A DNA stretch of 64,000 nt, from positions 152,222-216,221 of the forward strand of contig NZ_FPIR01000004.1 in the NCBI RefSeq assembly GCF_900119155.1. Reading direction: 5' to 3'. Under the pieces are notes generated by a model that did not search any database, was not told the DNA's origin, and saw nothing but the letters and a program-made list of their open reading frames with translations. A program made the position numbers and the translations under genes. The DNA is from Ruminococcus sp. YE71. Its GTDB lineage: Bacteria; Bacillota; Clostridia; Oscillospirales; Ruminococcaceae. Positions within the stretch are counted from its first letter, which is position 1. Each line of letters begins with the position of its first letter. Positions 14,813-23,929 of this stretch are shown piece by piece.

Positions 14813-15322
14813 TTACCACTCCTCCATGTAAGTCACACGGGTCTTGCGGAGTTTCTCGCGCAGCTTCTTGGTCTTTTCGGGCTGCATCAGTTTTATGCAC
14901 GCCTCATTGAAATATACGTGGAGCTTGTAGTCCTCGGTAGCGGTCATAGCGCTCTTTCCGATATCCTCGCCCAGGTCAACACCCACGAATTCTATCTCCT
15001 TCACGTTTCTCGCACGGATAAAGTCCAGCAGTGCGTTGTTCGAGAACACGTCGGACTTTGTGCGCTCGTAGATATTCTTCTTGTCTATCTTGATGTCCTT
15101 TACGACGTCCGCCTCGGAAGAACCTGCTTTCGGCACGTTGCTTTTCTGCAAAAGCCCCTTGCCGACAATATTCAGCGCGAACACCTCTTCGGGCTTATAC
15201 TCCGCGATACGCTTCTTTATGCCTTTTATGAGCTGCTCCGCGTCAAAGGGGAACTTCTCCATATCGCGCGTTCTGCCTACGTAATATTCCTGTAAATTGA
15301 TTATAAACAAAACTCTGTCCAT
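14813..15322 (-). CDS. Isochorismatase-fold protein lacking catalytic residues
   Basis: 169 residues with the cysteine-hydrolase (isochorismatase) fold pattern: an N-terminal VLFIINLQEYYV strand, a YERTKSDVFSNNALLDF block and VKEIEFVGVDLGEDIGKSAMTATEDYKL. In active members the first motif has Asp (IDMQ) and the last has Cys (D.CV..TA). Here Asp reads Asn and the Cys position reads Ile/Gly; only the Lys of the triad remains. AGAGG precedes the ATG. It lies 4 bp before rdgB, so it belongs to the rdgB-yhbY-nadD operon. It is probably a binding or scaffold protein rather than an enzyme. Confidence 0.7.
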   Translation of the reverse strand: MDRVLFIINLQEYYVGRTRDMEKFPFDAEQLIKGIKKRIAEYKPEEVFALNIVGKGLLQKSNVPKAGSSEADVVKDIKIDKKNIYERTKSDVFSNNALLDFIRARNVKEIEFVGVDLGEDIGKSAMTATEDYKLHVYFNEACIKLMQPEKTKKLREKLRKTRVTYMEEW

Positions 15323-15420
15323 ATTGGATTACCTCTTTGCTTTTCATATTCTTTTTCTTTTGGCTTGATGGTTGTCCTGATCGTGTGTTTTTTGAGGGGG
15401 GTGTGCTCTTGCGCGTTGGC

Positions 15421-15513
15421 GGAGAATGTCCCTCGTTTTGTTGCGCCTGCGGCGCAATTGAGGACTCTCCCCTAAGACTTTTTTTGCCTCCGGCGAACAC
15501 GGGACGATGGTGA
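15421..15513 (+). repeat. Repeat family B, copy 4
   Basis: GGAGAATGTCCCTCG / TTGAGGACTCTCC imperfect stem with an inner TTGCGCC-TGC-GGCGCAA hairpin, then CCTAAGACTTTTTTT and the tail CTCCGGCGAACACGGGACGATGG. It lies directly after the ftsY stop. Confidence 0.55.
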
Positions 15514-16419
15514 TTAATCGAACAGCGCGTTCACAAAATCTCTTGCTACAAATGGCTGCATATCGTCTATCTTTTCACCTACTGTTATCAGCTTTACGGG
15601 GATGCCCAGCTCCTCCGATATCGTGATGACTATTCCGCCCTTGGCTGTGCCGTCCAGCTTCGTTAAAATGATGCCCGTGATGTCACACGCCTCGTTGAAC
15701 AGCTTCGCCTGACTTACCGCATTCTGCCCCGTCGTCGCATCCAGCGCAAGCAGTACCTCCAGCGAACAGCCCTCAGCCTGCTCGTGAACTATTCGGCTTA
15801 TCTTTTTCAGCTCGTTCATAAGGTTCTTCTTGTTGTGCAGCCTTCCCGCAGTGTCGCACAGAACAACGTCCATGCCCCTCGCTTTCGCGGCGGTCAGCGC
15901 GTCAAATACTACTGCCGCAGGGTCGCTGCCCTCTTTATGCTTTATTATATCACATCCTGCACGGTTTGTCCATACCTCAAGCTGATCTATCGCAGCCGCA
16001 CGGAAGGTGTCGCCTGCCGCTACCAGTACGTTCTTGCCCTGTAAGTGCAGCGAATACGCCAGCTTGCCGATGGTCGTGGTCTTGCCTGCACCGTTCACGC
16101 CAATGACCAGCACTACGCTCGGGGTCGTCGAAACGTCCAGCGGTGTGTCCTCGCCCAGCATCTCGATGATGATCTCTTTCAGCAGATCCTTGATCTCCAT
16201 CGGGTCTGTGATGCCCTTTATCTTCACCTGATCTCTCAGCTTGTCGCAGATCGCCACAGATGTGTTCACACCTATGTCGCACATGATGAGCGTCTCTTCC
16301 AGCTCCTCGAACAGATCCTCGTCGATCTTCGTGAACGACCCCAGCAGACGTTCGATCTTGCTCATCATCGAATCTTTCGTCTTTTTCAGACCTGCTTTCA
16401 GCTTTTCAAAAAATCCCAT
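15514..16419 (-). CDS. ftsY: Signal recognition particle receptor FtsY
   Basis: GTPase that docks SRP-ribosome complexes at the membrane. 301 residues: a short basic N domain without the long acidic A domain, as in Gram-positives, then the NG core with G1 GVNGAGKTTTIGKLA (near 107), DTFRAAAIDQL, G3 DTAGRLHNKKNLM, G4 TKLDGTAKGG and the C-terminal GEKIDDMQPF. GGGAG precedes the ATG. It follows smc by 14 bp; smc-ftsY is a conserved pair. Confidence 0.97.
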   Translation of the reverse strand: MGFFEKLKAGLKKTKDSMMSKIERLLGSFTKIDEDLFEELEETLIMCDIGVNTSVAICDKLRDQVKIKGITDPMEIKDLLKEIIIEMLGEDTPLDVSTTPSVVLVIGVNGAGKTTTIGKLAYSLHLQGKNVLVAAGDTFRAAAIDQLEVWTNRAGCDIIKHKEGSDPAAVVFDALTAAKARGMDVVLCDTAGRLHNKKNLMNELKKISRIVHEQAEGCSLEVLLALDATTGQNAVSQAKLFNEACDITGIILTKLDGTAKGGIVITISEELGIPVKLITVGEKIDDMQPFVARDFVNALFD

Positions 16420-16433
16420 TGGTCATCTCCCTT

Positions 16434-19400
16434 TCAGTCCAGCTCCATTTTATCCGCTTCCTCCGACGGCATCTTCAGAAGTCTCGATATGCCGTCGATC
16501 ATGGTCACGCCGTAGATCACGTCAGCCTCCTCCATCGTACCGCGGCGGTGGGTGATCGTGATGAACTGCGTCTTGTCGGTGAAACGGTGCAGATACGCGG
16601 CGTATTTCGCCACGTTCACGTCGTCGAGCGCCGCTTCGATCTCATCGAGCAGGCAGAACGGCGAAGGTCTCACCGTAAGTATCGCAAAGTATATGCACAC
16701 CGCCACGAACGCCGTCTCGCCGCCCGACATACTCATCAGGTTCTTCACCATCTTGCCGGGGGGCTGTACGTTTATGTCGATGCCGCATTCGAGCACGTCG
16801 TCGGGGTCGGTGAGCGTAAGGCTCGCCTTGCCGCCGCCGAACAGCTCGGTGAATATCGCCGAAAAGCGTCTGGCTATCTTCTCGAAGTTCTCGGTGAACA
16901 TGGACTTCATGTTCTCGGTCAGGTTCTCTGCCAGCTTTTCGAGTTCCGCCTTCGACTTGTTCACGTCGCCTATCTGTTCCTTGAAGAACTCATACCTCTC
17001 GCTGACCTCGGCGTACTCTTCGATAGCCCCGAGGTTCACGCTTCCGAGGGATTTTATCTTGCTCCTCAGTTCCGCAAGGCGCTTGTTCGCCGCCGAAACG
17101 TCCTCGGGCTCATTGTACTGTGCCGCGGCTTCGCTCCGTGTCAGACCGTGCTCATCGAGCAGCTGTCCCACCAGCTTGTCGAACTCAGCCCTCACGCTGT
17201 TTCCGCGCTCGGTGACTCTCGTCAGCTCCGCCGCCAAAGTCTCGCGCTCGTTCGATTTGTTCCTCTGTTCGCTCCTGAGCTTTTCGGCTTCATTTGAAAG
17301 ACGCACCTGTTCGGCGCTCTCTTCCGCTATCTTCTTTTCAAGTGCCGCTATCCGCTCGCCCGAGCCGCTTATGCTCTCTGCTATGCGTTCTATCTCGGCA
17401 CGCTTATCCTCTATATCCTTCCTGCACTGCCCGATGTCCCCCTCGAAGCGTTCCTCGCTGTCCTGACCTGCGCCAATCGCCTCGTTCAGGCGGTCTATCT
17501 CGGCGCGGCAGTTTTCCTCGTCCTTCGAGTTCTCCGCGAGGGATATCTTCAGCTCCGACAGGCTGTCGGCGAGTTCCCTGCGCTTTTCGGCGGCGTCCTC
17601 GCTCTCGCCCTTCTTGTCGGCGAGCTCCTTTTCGGCGGTCTCTATCTCGCTCCCGAGCTTTGACAGCTCTGCCGCGGCTTCGTCCGCCTGCTTCTCGGCG
17701 TCTTCCATCTGAGCCATGCATCTTGCAACGTTCTCATCCAGCTTCTCGCCGCCCGAGTCGAGCTGTTCCATCAGTTCCCCGACTCTCTTCTGTTCGAGGC
17801 TGTTTTCCCTGATGCCGCTCTCGCACTCCGAAAGCTCCGAGCGCTGACCCTCCAGCTCTGCCGCCAGATTCTGCACCTCCTGCGAAAGCTTCACACAGCT
17901 CTGTCTGAGGGTGCCGTTCTGTTCGGAGAGCTTTTCCGACTGCGCTTCAAGCTCGTTTATCTCGTTCTTTCTGGTCAGTATGCCCGCGCTCTTGTTCACG
18001 GTACCGCCCGTATACGAACCGCCCGCGTTGACGACCTGACCGTCAAGAGTCACTATCTTGAACTTATACCCGTGTCTCTTTGCGATGACCGAAGCCGCGT
18101 CGATGTCCTCCGCCACCGCGACCCTGCCGAGGAGATTGTTTATCAGTCCCGTGAATTTCGGGTCGAAATCCACGAGCTCGCACGCCAGCGCAACGTAGCC
18201 GTCCTCGCCGTCGGGGGTATCGTCCAGCGTCCTGCCCTTTACCGAAGTCAGCGGCAGGAAGGTCGCTCTGCCTGCCCTGCTCTCTTTGAGCAGTCTGATG
18301 CCGCGCTTTGCGCTGTCCTCGTTCTCGACTGCGATGTTCTGCATGGCGCCGCCCAGTGCGGTCTCGATAGCTGTCGAGTACTCGGGGGCGGTGGAAATGA
18401 GCTGTGCCACCGACCCGAAAACGCCCTTGATGCGTCCCTGTTTCGACGCCTTCATGATGAACTTTACGCTCCCTGCGAAGCCCTCCATCGCGTTCTCCAA
18501 GTCGCGGAGTATGCCGAGGCGCTGTTCGATGCCGCGGAGCGCGTTGTCGTTCGCCGAGAATTCCTCCTGCGCCGCTTTCAGCTTGTTGGACTTGGAGCTG
18601 TGCAGTTTCTCGAAGCCCGATATCTTATTTGAAAGTTCGTTCTTCTTCGCGCCCAGCTTATCTGCCTTGTCGGTGAGCTTTTTCAGCTCGCCCTCGTAGA
18701 GTTTCCTGCGTTCGGCGCGTTCCTCCTGCTCGGCTGTCAGCTCTTCGAGAGTCTCCGCCGCCGAGTCGGAGCTGTTCTTCGCGGTCTCAAGCCTGAAAGC
18801 CGCGTTTGACTTTTTCAGGTACAGCTCGCTGATATGTGCGCCCATGCGCTCTATCTCATTTGAAACGCCGTCCAGCTCGCTCTGCGCACCCGAGAGCGAA
18901 GCCTCCGCTTCGGTTATCTCGGTCTGCTTCGCCTTGCCTGCGGCGATGATGTTCTCAAGTTCCTTTTTCTTATCCTCAAGCTGTGTGCCGAGGAAGTAGC
19001 CGCTCGAACGCGCCTGTTCTATCTGCTCGTTTATCTGGTTTATGCGCTGTTCGAGGTGTTCTATGTCGTTGCCGAGGACGGCTGTCCTCTGCTCGCTCTG
19101 CGAACGCTCCGACTCGATGGCGCGTATGTCCTCGCGGAAGCTGTTCGCCCTGTCGCCGCACTCTGCGGACTTGGCGAATCCCTCTTCTATCTTATCGTCG
19201 AGTTCGTCTAAATATTCTGTCTTTTCGGTGTATTCTCTTCTCAGCTCCGCGAGTTTTTCGTCAAGCTCCTTCTGCTGTGAGGTCAGCTCGTTGAGCCGCC
19301 TTACCCACAGCGAGATCTCCAGCTTGCACTTCTCCTCGTCGAGTATGCGGAACTGCTTCGCCTTTTCGCACTGTTTCTGCAAAGGCCCGATGCGGCTTTC

Positions 19401-19994
19401 AAGCTCGCCCATGATGTCGGTGAGTCTCGAAAGGTTATCCTCCGCCTTCGCCAGCTGTTCTTCGGTCTCGCGCTTTTTGCTGCGGAATTTCGAGATGCCT
19501 GCCGCCTCGTCGAATATCTGTCTGCGGTCGCTCGCCTTGCTCGAAACTATCTCGCCGATGCGTCCCTGCCCGATTATCGAGTAGCCGTCGCGTCCGAGAC
19601 CCGTATCCATGAAAAGCTCGTCAAGGTCTTTTCTTCTGACCGCCTTGCCGTTTATCTGATATTCGCTGTCGCCGCTGCGGTATATCTTTCTTGAAACGCT
19701 GACGATGTCGCTGTCCTCGGCAAGCGCCCTGTCGGTATTGTCGATAGTGATGGTCACCTGTGCGAATCCCGACTTCGAGCGGTTCGCCGTGCCCGAAAAG
19801 ATGACGTCCTCCATCGTCTTTCCGCGCAGGCTTTTCGAGGAGCTCTCGCCCATTACCCAGCGCATGGCGTCGCCGATGTTCGACTTGCCGCTGCCGTTGG
19901 GCCCGACTACCGCAGATATTCCTTTTGTGAAGTCCAGTCTCGTCTTGTCGGGAAAGGACTTGAAGCCTTGCAGCTCAAGCGATCGTAAATACAT
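16434..19994 (-). CDS. smc: Chromosome segregation protein SMC
   Basis: 1186-residue condensin ATPase that organises the chromosome with ScpA and ScpB. N-terminal head: ELQGFKSFPDKT and Walker A GPNGSGKSNIGDA. Long coiled coils flank the hinge (about residues 500-680, with FVIKASKQGRIKG-like and AIETALGGAMQNI motifs). C-terminal head: signature LMSMSGGETAFVAV, Walker B PFCLLDEIEAALDD and ITHRRGTM. Within the signature the sequence reads SMSGGE rather than the common LSGGE, a mild change. ATG 19994 was chosen because the head motif starts there and AAGGACG precedes it. Confidence 0.98.
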   Translation of the reverse strand: MYLRSLELQGFKSFPDKTRLDFTKGISAVVGPNGSGKSNIGDAMRWVMGESSSKSLRGKTMEDVIFSGTANRSKSGFAQVTITIDNTDRALAEDSDIVSVSRKIYRSGDSEYQINGKAVRRKDLDELFMDTGLGRDGYSIIGQGRIGEIVSSKASDRRQIFDEAAGISKFRSKKRETEEQLAKAEDNLSRLTDIMGELESRIGPLQKQCEKAKQFRILDEEKCKLEISLWVRRLNELTSQQKELDEKLAELRREYTEKTEYLDELDDKIEEGFAKSAECGDRANSFREDIRAIESERSQSEQRTAVLGNDIEHLEQRINQINEQIEQARSSGYFLGTQLEDKKKELENIIAAGKAKQTEITEAEASLSGAQSELDGVSNEIERMGAHISELYLKKSNAAFRLETAKNSSDSAAETLEELTAEQEERAERRKLYEGELKKLTDKADKLGAKKNELSNKISGFEKLHSSKSNKLKAAQEEFSANDNALRGIEQRLGILRDLENAMEGFAGSVKFIMKASKQGRIKGVFGSVAQLISTAPEYSTAIETALGGAMQNIAVENEDSAKRGIRLLKESRAGRATFLPLTSVKGRTLDDTPDGEDGYVALACELVDFDPKFTGLINNLLGRVAVAEDIDAASVIAKRHGYKFKIVTLDGQVVNAGGSYTGGTVNKSAGILTRKNEINELEAQSEKLSEQNGTLRQSCVKLSQEVQNLAAELEGQRSELSECESGIRENSLEQKRVGELMEQLDSGGEKLDENVARCMAQMEDAEKQADEAAAELSKLGSEIETAEKELADKKGESEDAAEKRRELADSLSELKISLAENSKDEENCRAEIDRLNEAIGAGQDSEERFEGDIGQCRKDIEDKRAEIERIAESISGSGERIAALEKKIAEESAEQVRLSNEAEKLRSEQRNKSNERETLAAELTRVTERGNSVRAEFDKLVGQLLDEHGLTRSEAAAQYNEPEDVSAANKRLAELRSKIKSLGSVNLGAIEEYAEVSERYEFFKEQIGDVNKSKAELEKLAENLTENMKSMFTENFEKIARRFSAIFTELFGGGKASLTLTDPDDVLECGIDINVQPPGKMVKNLMSMSGGETAFVAVCIYFAILTVRPSPFCLLDEIEAALDDVNVAKYAAYLHRFTDKTQFITITHRRGTMEEADVIYGVTMIDGISRLLKMPSEEADKMELD

Positions 19995-20022
19995 TAAAAA
20001 ACGTCCTTGCTTTAGTTTTATG

Positions 20023-20670
20023 TCAGCCGTCCTCATCCGGCGCGAGCCTTTTCCAGCACCAGACTGCTGCGGCACATTCGCCGGCGGTGAGAAGCGTCCT
20101 CACCGGTATCCCCCAGACGGTGTACTGCAAAATATGCCCCGCCATATTGCTGACGGCGTGCATCAGCATCACCGACGGCAATGTCAGCCGCGACCTGCCT
20201 GCGGCGATCCCGTACCATATCACGATGGTCAGCGCCGCACACGAAGCCGCGCCCTCTGCCGCCGACCATATGTTCACCGGCAGGATATCTCCGGCGGCTC
20301 TGCCCGTGCCGATCAGTCCAAGACAGGTCAGACCTGCGGTCAGACCCTCGAATGCGCCGTGCCCGATCGAATAGCTCACCGCGTCGCGGCGGCTCCCGAA
20401 CCGGTCGGAGAGAAATTTCAGCGCGAGAAACTTCGCGCCCTCCTCAAGCACGCCGTAGAGCAGCCCTCTTTTGATAAAATACCCGAGCGACACCTCGCCC
20501 TCGAAGCCCAGCCTTACCGCCGCCGCGAACATGAACACGGGTATGCACACCCCGAACGCTATAAACGCGGGGTAGATCAGCGCCCCCGTTTTCCTGCGCC
20601 AGAGGTACAGCAGGACAGTCGGCTCCGCGAGCCATATCAGCCCTGCCAGCAGACAACTCAGGTCTTTCAT
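20023..20670 (-). CDS. YhfC-type intramembrane metalloprotease
   Basis: 215 residues with about seven membrane segments. Motifs of the PrsW/YhfC group are present: EEGAKFLAL (Glu-Glu), GHGAFEGL (His and Glu) and LMHAVSNMAGH (His). These would bind the catalytic metal inside the membrane. Substrates are unknown; relatives cut membrane-bound anti-sigma or signalling proteins. The start at 20670 overlaps nothing essential; a longer frame would overlap the upstream gene by 50 bp. It is inserted between the radical SAM gene and smc, with a second membrane protein gene just upstream. Confidence 0.75.
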   Translation of the reverse strand: MKDLSCLLAGLIWLAEPTVLLYLWRRKTGALIYPAFIAFGVCIPVFMFAAAVRLGFEGEVSLGYFIKRGLLYGVLEEGAKFLALKFLSDRFGSRRDAVSYSIGHGAFEGLTAGLTCLGLIGTGRAAGDILPVNIWSAAEGAASCAALTIVIWYGIAAGRSRLTLPSVMLMHAVSNMAGHILQYTVWGIPVRTLLTAGECAAAVWCWKRLAPDEDG

Positions 20671-20692
20671 GGTCTCCCCTGCCTTTTTGCCG

Positions 20693-21088
20693 TTACTGAT
20701 GCGCCGACATGACCGCCATAAGAACAAGAAGTGCGCCGTAGACAAGCACCGTGCTTATCACGACATCCGCCCTGAACAGCGGTCTTTTCTTTTGCTCGTC
20801 GGGTGAACTCTCGGGCTTGCCCTCATGCGGAGTTTCCTCGCTGTGTAAAGCCGTATTGCCGCGCTCGGAAAGCATCGCCGCGAAAAGCGCCGCGTTCTTT
20901 TTCTGCGCCTTGATGTGAAAGACCACACCCGCCGCTATCCCCGCCGCGAATATGCCCGAAAAAAGCAGGCACTTCCACGCCGTCCCCCAGAAAAACCAGT
21001 ACAGCGCGGCAAGCGGCGAAAATATGAACACAAATATAAGAGCCGCCAAAAAAAGACGGTATTTCAGAAAATCCCAGACAACTCTCAT
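20693..21088 (-). CDS. Hypothetical membrane protein
   Basis: 131 residues. Two close N-terminal membrane helices (LFLAALIFVFIFSPLAALYWFF and LLFSGIFAAGIAAGVVF) are followed by a charged cytoplasmic segment (HEGKPESSPDEQKKR) and a C-terminal helix. No family recognised. It lies 22 bp before the YhfC-type protease gene, so the two may work together, possibly as substrate and protease; that link is only positional. Confidence 0.6.
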   Translation of the reverse strand: MRVVWDFLKYRLFLAALIFVFIFSPLAALYWFFWGTAWKCLLFSGIFAAGIAAGVVFHIKAQKKNAALFAAMLSERGNTALHSEETPHEGKPESSPDEQKKRPLFRADVVISTVLVYGALLVLMAVMSAHQ

Positions 21089-21142
21089 CTTTTTTCCACT
21101 TTTATACTAATCCCCGAATTGATTGCTTACGTTATGATATAA

Positions 21143-21187
21143 GTCCGTTAACCTAGGGCAACACAAGTGTAGGGCGGTCAACGGACA
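21143..21187. repeat. Hairpin with a fragment of repeat family C
   Basis: GTCCGTT / AACGGAC arms close a loop containing CCTAGGGCAACACAAGTGTAGGGCGG-like sequence, whose TAGGGCAACAC core matches the ends of the family C repeat at 62827. It follows the radical SAM stop and may be a solo end of that element. Confidence 0.4.
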
Positions 21188-21193
21188 ATTCTG

Positions 21194-22201
21194 TTATACG
21201 CAGTCAAATACCTCGCCGCCGAGACTTATCTGCCTGCTGTCAAGCGTGCTGTCGGGGATGATCTCAAGCCCGATGCCACGCTTTTCAAAATATTCCCTGT
21301 TACATTTCTTATGCCCCGCCGCCGCGCTCACAAGGCTTTTGCCTACACGCACCTCGACCCGCGAACAGCCGTCGGGGATGTTTTTCTCGATAATGTCCCT
21401 AATCATTCGCGAGCGGACTATCTCGCCCAGTGCGGGATGATAATACCCCGCCACAAGCCCCGAACCGACCTCTTCCGAAGCGTGCAGACCTATCCGCAGT
21501 ATCCGTATCCCAGCCGCCGAAAACGCCGCCGCTTCCTCAGCCGCGATGCCGATGACGGTATCAAAGTCCATGAGCCTGTACTCGCCCTTTCGGTAGAGCT
21601 CGGCGAGCTTCGTGCCCTCAAGGACACACACGGGGTAGATACGCACCGTGTCGGGCGCGATATCGAGCACCGCCTGTGCCGTGGCTCTCTCGTCGGCAAT
21701 ATCCGACTTGTACAGCCCCACCATTATCTGCAATCCCAGCTCGAAGCCGTACTGACGTATCAGCTTTGACGCGCTGTACACCGCCTGCGCCGAATGTCCG
21801 CGTTCGTTTTGTTCAAGCACCCTGTCGCTCATCGACTGTGCGCCGAGTTCTATCGCAGTCACGCCGCAGCTTTTCAGCAGTCCGAGCACCTCGCCGTCGA
21901 TGCAGTCGGGGCGGGTGGATATGCGTATCCCGCGGAACCCTTCGCCGCCCACAAAAGGCTTTGCCGCGTCGAGCAGTTCGGTCATATAGTCCCTCGGTAT
22001 CGCCGTAAAGCTCCCCCCGAAGAAGGCTATCTCGGTCTCGGAGCGGTCGCTGACCTCGTCCCACGCCTGTTCACAGGCGCGTCTTACGTCCTCCGCATGA
22101 GGGACGCTGACGCTTCCCGTGATGGTATGCTGGTCGCAGAAGGAACAGCAGTGCGGGCAGCCCATATGTGGCACGAATATCGCGATGTTCGAGTGGCTCA
22201 C
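21194..22201 (-). CDS. Radical SAM protein, Elp3-related, rnc-linked
   Basis: 335 residues. The iron-sulfur cluster motif is at the N terminus, GCPHCCSFC (CxxxCxxC spacing in Elp3-like proteins), followed by EIAFFGGSFTAIP and GIRISTRPDCID, as in the Elp3 radical SAM core; the acetyltransferase half of Elp3 is absent. Conserved C-terminal HKKCNREYFEKRG. The substrate is unproven. The GTG start (22201) overlaps the rnc stop (GTGA). This gene stands between rnc and smc in many Clostridia, so it may act on RNA. Confidence 0.88.
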   Translation of the reverse strand: MSHSNIAIFVPHMGCPHCCSFCDQHTITGSVSVPHAEDVRRACEQAWDEVSDRSETEIAFFGGSFTAIPRDYMTELLDAAKPFVGGEGFRGIRISTRPDCIDGEVLGLLKSCGVTAIELGAQSMSDRVLEQNERGHSAQAVYSASKLIRQYGFELGLQIMVGLYKSDIADERATAQAVLDIAPDTVRIYPVCVLEGTKLAELYRKGEYRLMDFDTVIGIAAEEAAAFSAAGIRILRIGLHASEEVGSGLVAGYYHPALGEIVRSRMIRDIIEKNIPDGCSRVEVRVGKSLVSAAAGHKKCNREYFEKRGIGLEIIPDSTLDSRQISLGGEVFDCV

Positions 22202-22896
22202 TTTTCAAGACCCATGAGCCTGAGTGCTTCCCGTGCGGCAGCCTGCTCGGCAGCCTTTTTCGACCTGCCCTCGCCCTCGCCTATCACGTTGGAGTTGAGC
22301 ATCACGCTCACGCGGAAATGCTTGTCGTGGTCGGGGCCCGACTCGCCGCTGAGCTTGTATTCTATCTTCTCTTCGGGATTGCGCTGGATGACCTCCTGCA
22401 ATTCCGTCTTGTAATCGTGGAAGCTCTTTCCGCCCTGTGGAGTAATATCCTTCGGGATGAAGGACAGCACGTAGGGGCGCACCGCATCCATGCCGCCGTC
22501 GAGGTATATCGCCGCGATGACCGCCTCAAACGCGTCGGAGACTATCGAGGGGCGTTCTCTGCCGCCCGTCATCTCCTCGCCCCTGCCGAGAAACAGCATC
22601 TCGCCGAGGCGTATGCGCTTGGAGAATTCATACAGCGCAGTCTCGCACACCAGCGAAGCGCGGAGCTTTGTCAGCTCGCCCTCGGGTATCTGCTTGAAGT
22701 GCTTGAAGATATAGTCGGACACGATGACCGACAGCACCGAGTCACCCAGAAATTCAAGTCTCTCGTTGCTGCGCCGTGACTTCTTGTTCTCATTTGCGAA
22801 CGAGGAGTGCGACAGTGCCTCATACAGCAGCTTCTCGTCGTGGAAGCGGTAGCCGATGAGCTTTTGCAGCTCCTCCATTTTCTCAGTTTCGGTCAT
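22198..22896 (-). CDS. rnc: Ribonuclease III
   Basis: Cuts double-stranded RNA in rRNA and mRNA processing. 232 residues: catalytic domain with the signature SNERLEFLGDSVLSVIVSDYI and the second acidic site ATASDAFEAVIAAIYLDGG-like (VSDAFEAVIAAIYLDGG), then the dsRNA-binding domain (KTELQEVIQ; GEGEGRSKKAAEQAAAREAL). The start overlaps the plsX stop (ATGA). It is the usual plsX-rnc-smc order, but acpP, often found here, is absent. Confidence 0.97.
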   Translation of the reverse strand: MTETEKMEELQKLIGYRFHDEKLLYEALSHSSFANENKKSRRSNERLEFLGDSVLSVIVSDYIFKHFKQIPEGELTKLRASLVCETALYEFSKRIRLGEMLFLGRGEEMTGGRERPSIVSDAFEAVIAAIYLDGGMDAVRPYVLSFIPKDITPQGGKSFHDYKTELQEVIQRNPEEKIEYKLSGESGPDHDKHFRVSVMLNSNVIGEGEGRSKKAAEQAAAREALRLMGLEK

Positions 22897-23903
22897 TCTG
22901 TCTCAGCCTTCTTTTCATTTGCTTTCATCTCAGCAAGTGCCGCGGTTATCTCACCGATAACGCCTGTCTCTGTGAACAGCTTAGCCTGACGTACTGCGTT
23001 GTAGAACGCCTTTGCGTCCGAAGCTCCGTGAGCCTTGATAACGGGCTTTGCAGCACCGAGAAGCGGAGCGCCGCCCCACTCGCTGTAATCTATCTTCTTC
23101 TTGAATTCCTTTACCTGCGGCATCAGCATAGCAGCCGCGATCTTGTTCTTCTGGAGCATACCCTTGAGCTCGCCGCCGAAGAATTTGCCCATACCCTCGT
23201 AGAGTTTGAGCATTACATTACCCGTGAAGCCGTCTGTTACGACAACGTCAGCGTCTCCGAGCGGCACCTGTCTCGGCTCGATATTGCCGATGAAGTTGAC
23301 GGGTGCATTTATGAGCTGCTGATAAGTCTCAACATCGAGCGGTCTGCCCTTCGACTCCTCGGAGCCGATATTCACGAGCGCAACCTTCGGGGTCGCAACG
23401 CCCATTATCTTGTTCATGTAAGCGCTGCCCATGATAGCGAACTGCACGAGCATTTCGGGGCGGCATTCAGCGTTCGCGCCCGCGTCGAGGAGCATAGTCG
23501 GGTTGCCTGCGGTCGGGATGATGGTAGCGATAGCGGGGCGCTTGATGCCCTTGATGCGCTTTGCTATCATGGTCGCGCCGACAACGAGCGCACCTGTCGA
23601 GCCTGCCGACAGAAAAGCGTCGCCCTCGTTATCCGCGAGCATCTGCATTCCCACTGCCATAGAGCAGTCCTTTCTGCCCTTGAGTATCTCCGTAGGTTCT
23701 TCGCAGACATCTATCACGGTATCCGCGTGGCGTATTTTCAGTGCCGAGATGTCAAGGCTGTTGTTCTTTGCGCAGTCCTTTATCTTCTGCTCGTCGCCCA
23801 CGAGGGTGATGTCAACACCGAAATCGTTATGTGCGTCTATCGCGCCTTTGATGACTTCGAGGGGGGCGTTGTCTCCTCCGAATGCGTCCATTACTATGTT
23901 CAT
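22893..23903 (-). CDS. plsX: Phosphate acyltransferase PlsX
   Basis: Converts acyl-ACP and phosphate to acyl phosphate, the donor for PlsY in membrane lipid synthesis; a peripheral membrane enzyme. 336 residues from ATG 23903, which follows GGAGGAAAAC; an ATG five codons earlier overlaps this ribosome site. Motifs: VMDAFGGDNAP, SAGSTGALV, AIATIIPT, LDAGAN, NIGSEESKG and VVTDGFTGNVMLKLYEG. First gene of the plsX-rnc-radical SAM run. Confidence 0.97.
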   Translation of the reverse strand: MNIVMDAFGGDNAPLEVIKGAIDAHNDFGVDITLVGDEQKIKDCAKNNSLDISALKIRHADTVIDVCEEPTEILKGRKDCSMAVGMQMLADNEGDAFLSAGSTGALVVGATMIAKRIKGIKRPAIATIIPTAGNPTMLLDAGANAECRPEMLVQFAIMGSAYMNKIMGVATPKVALVNIGSEESKGRPLDVETYQQLINAPVNFIGNIEPRQVPLGDADVVVTDGFTGNVMLKLYEGMGKFFGGELKGMLQKNKIAAAMLMPQVKEFKKKIDYSEWGGAPLLGAAKPVIKAHGASDAKAFYNAVRQAKLFTETGVIGEITAALAEMKANEKKAETE

Positions 23904-23929
23904 GATGTTTTCCTCCATGCGGTTGGTGT

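Noticed and set aside
15940-15955. TATAAT-like box inside ftsY
   Set aside because: It lies in coding sequence and no gene starts at a suitable distance.
22893-23903. Defective fatty-acid cluster because acpP is missing between plsX and rnc
   Set aside because: Many Clostridia carry acpP elsewhere; absence here is not evidence of loss.
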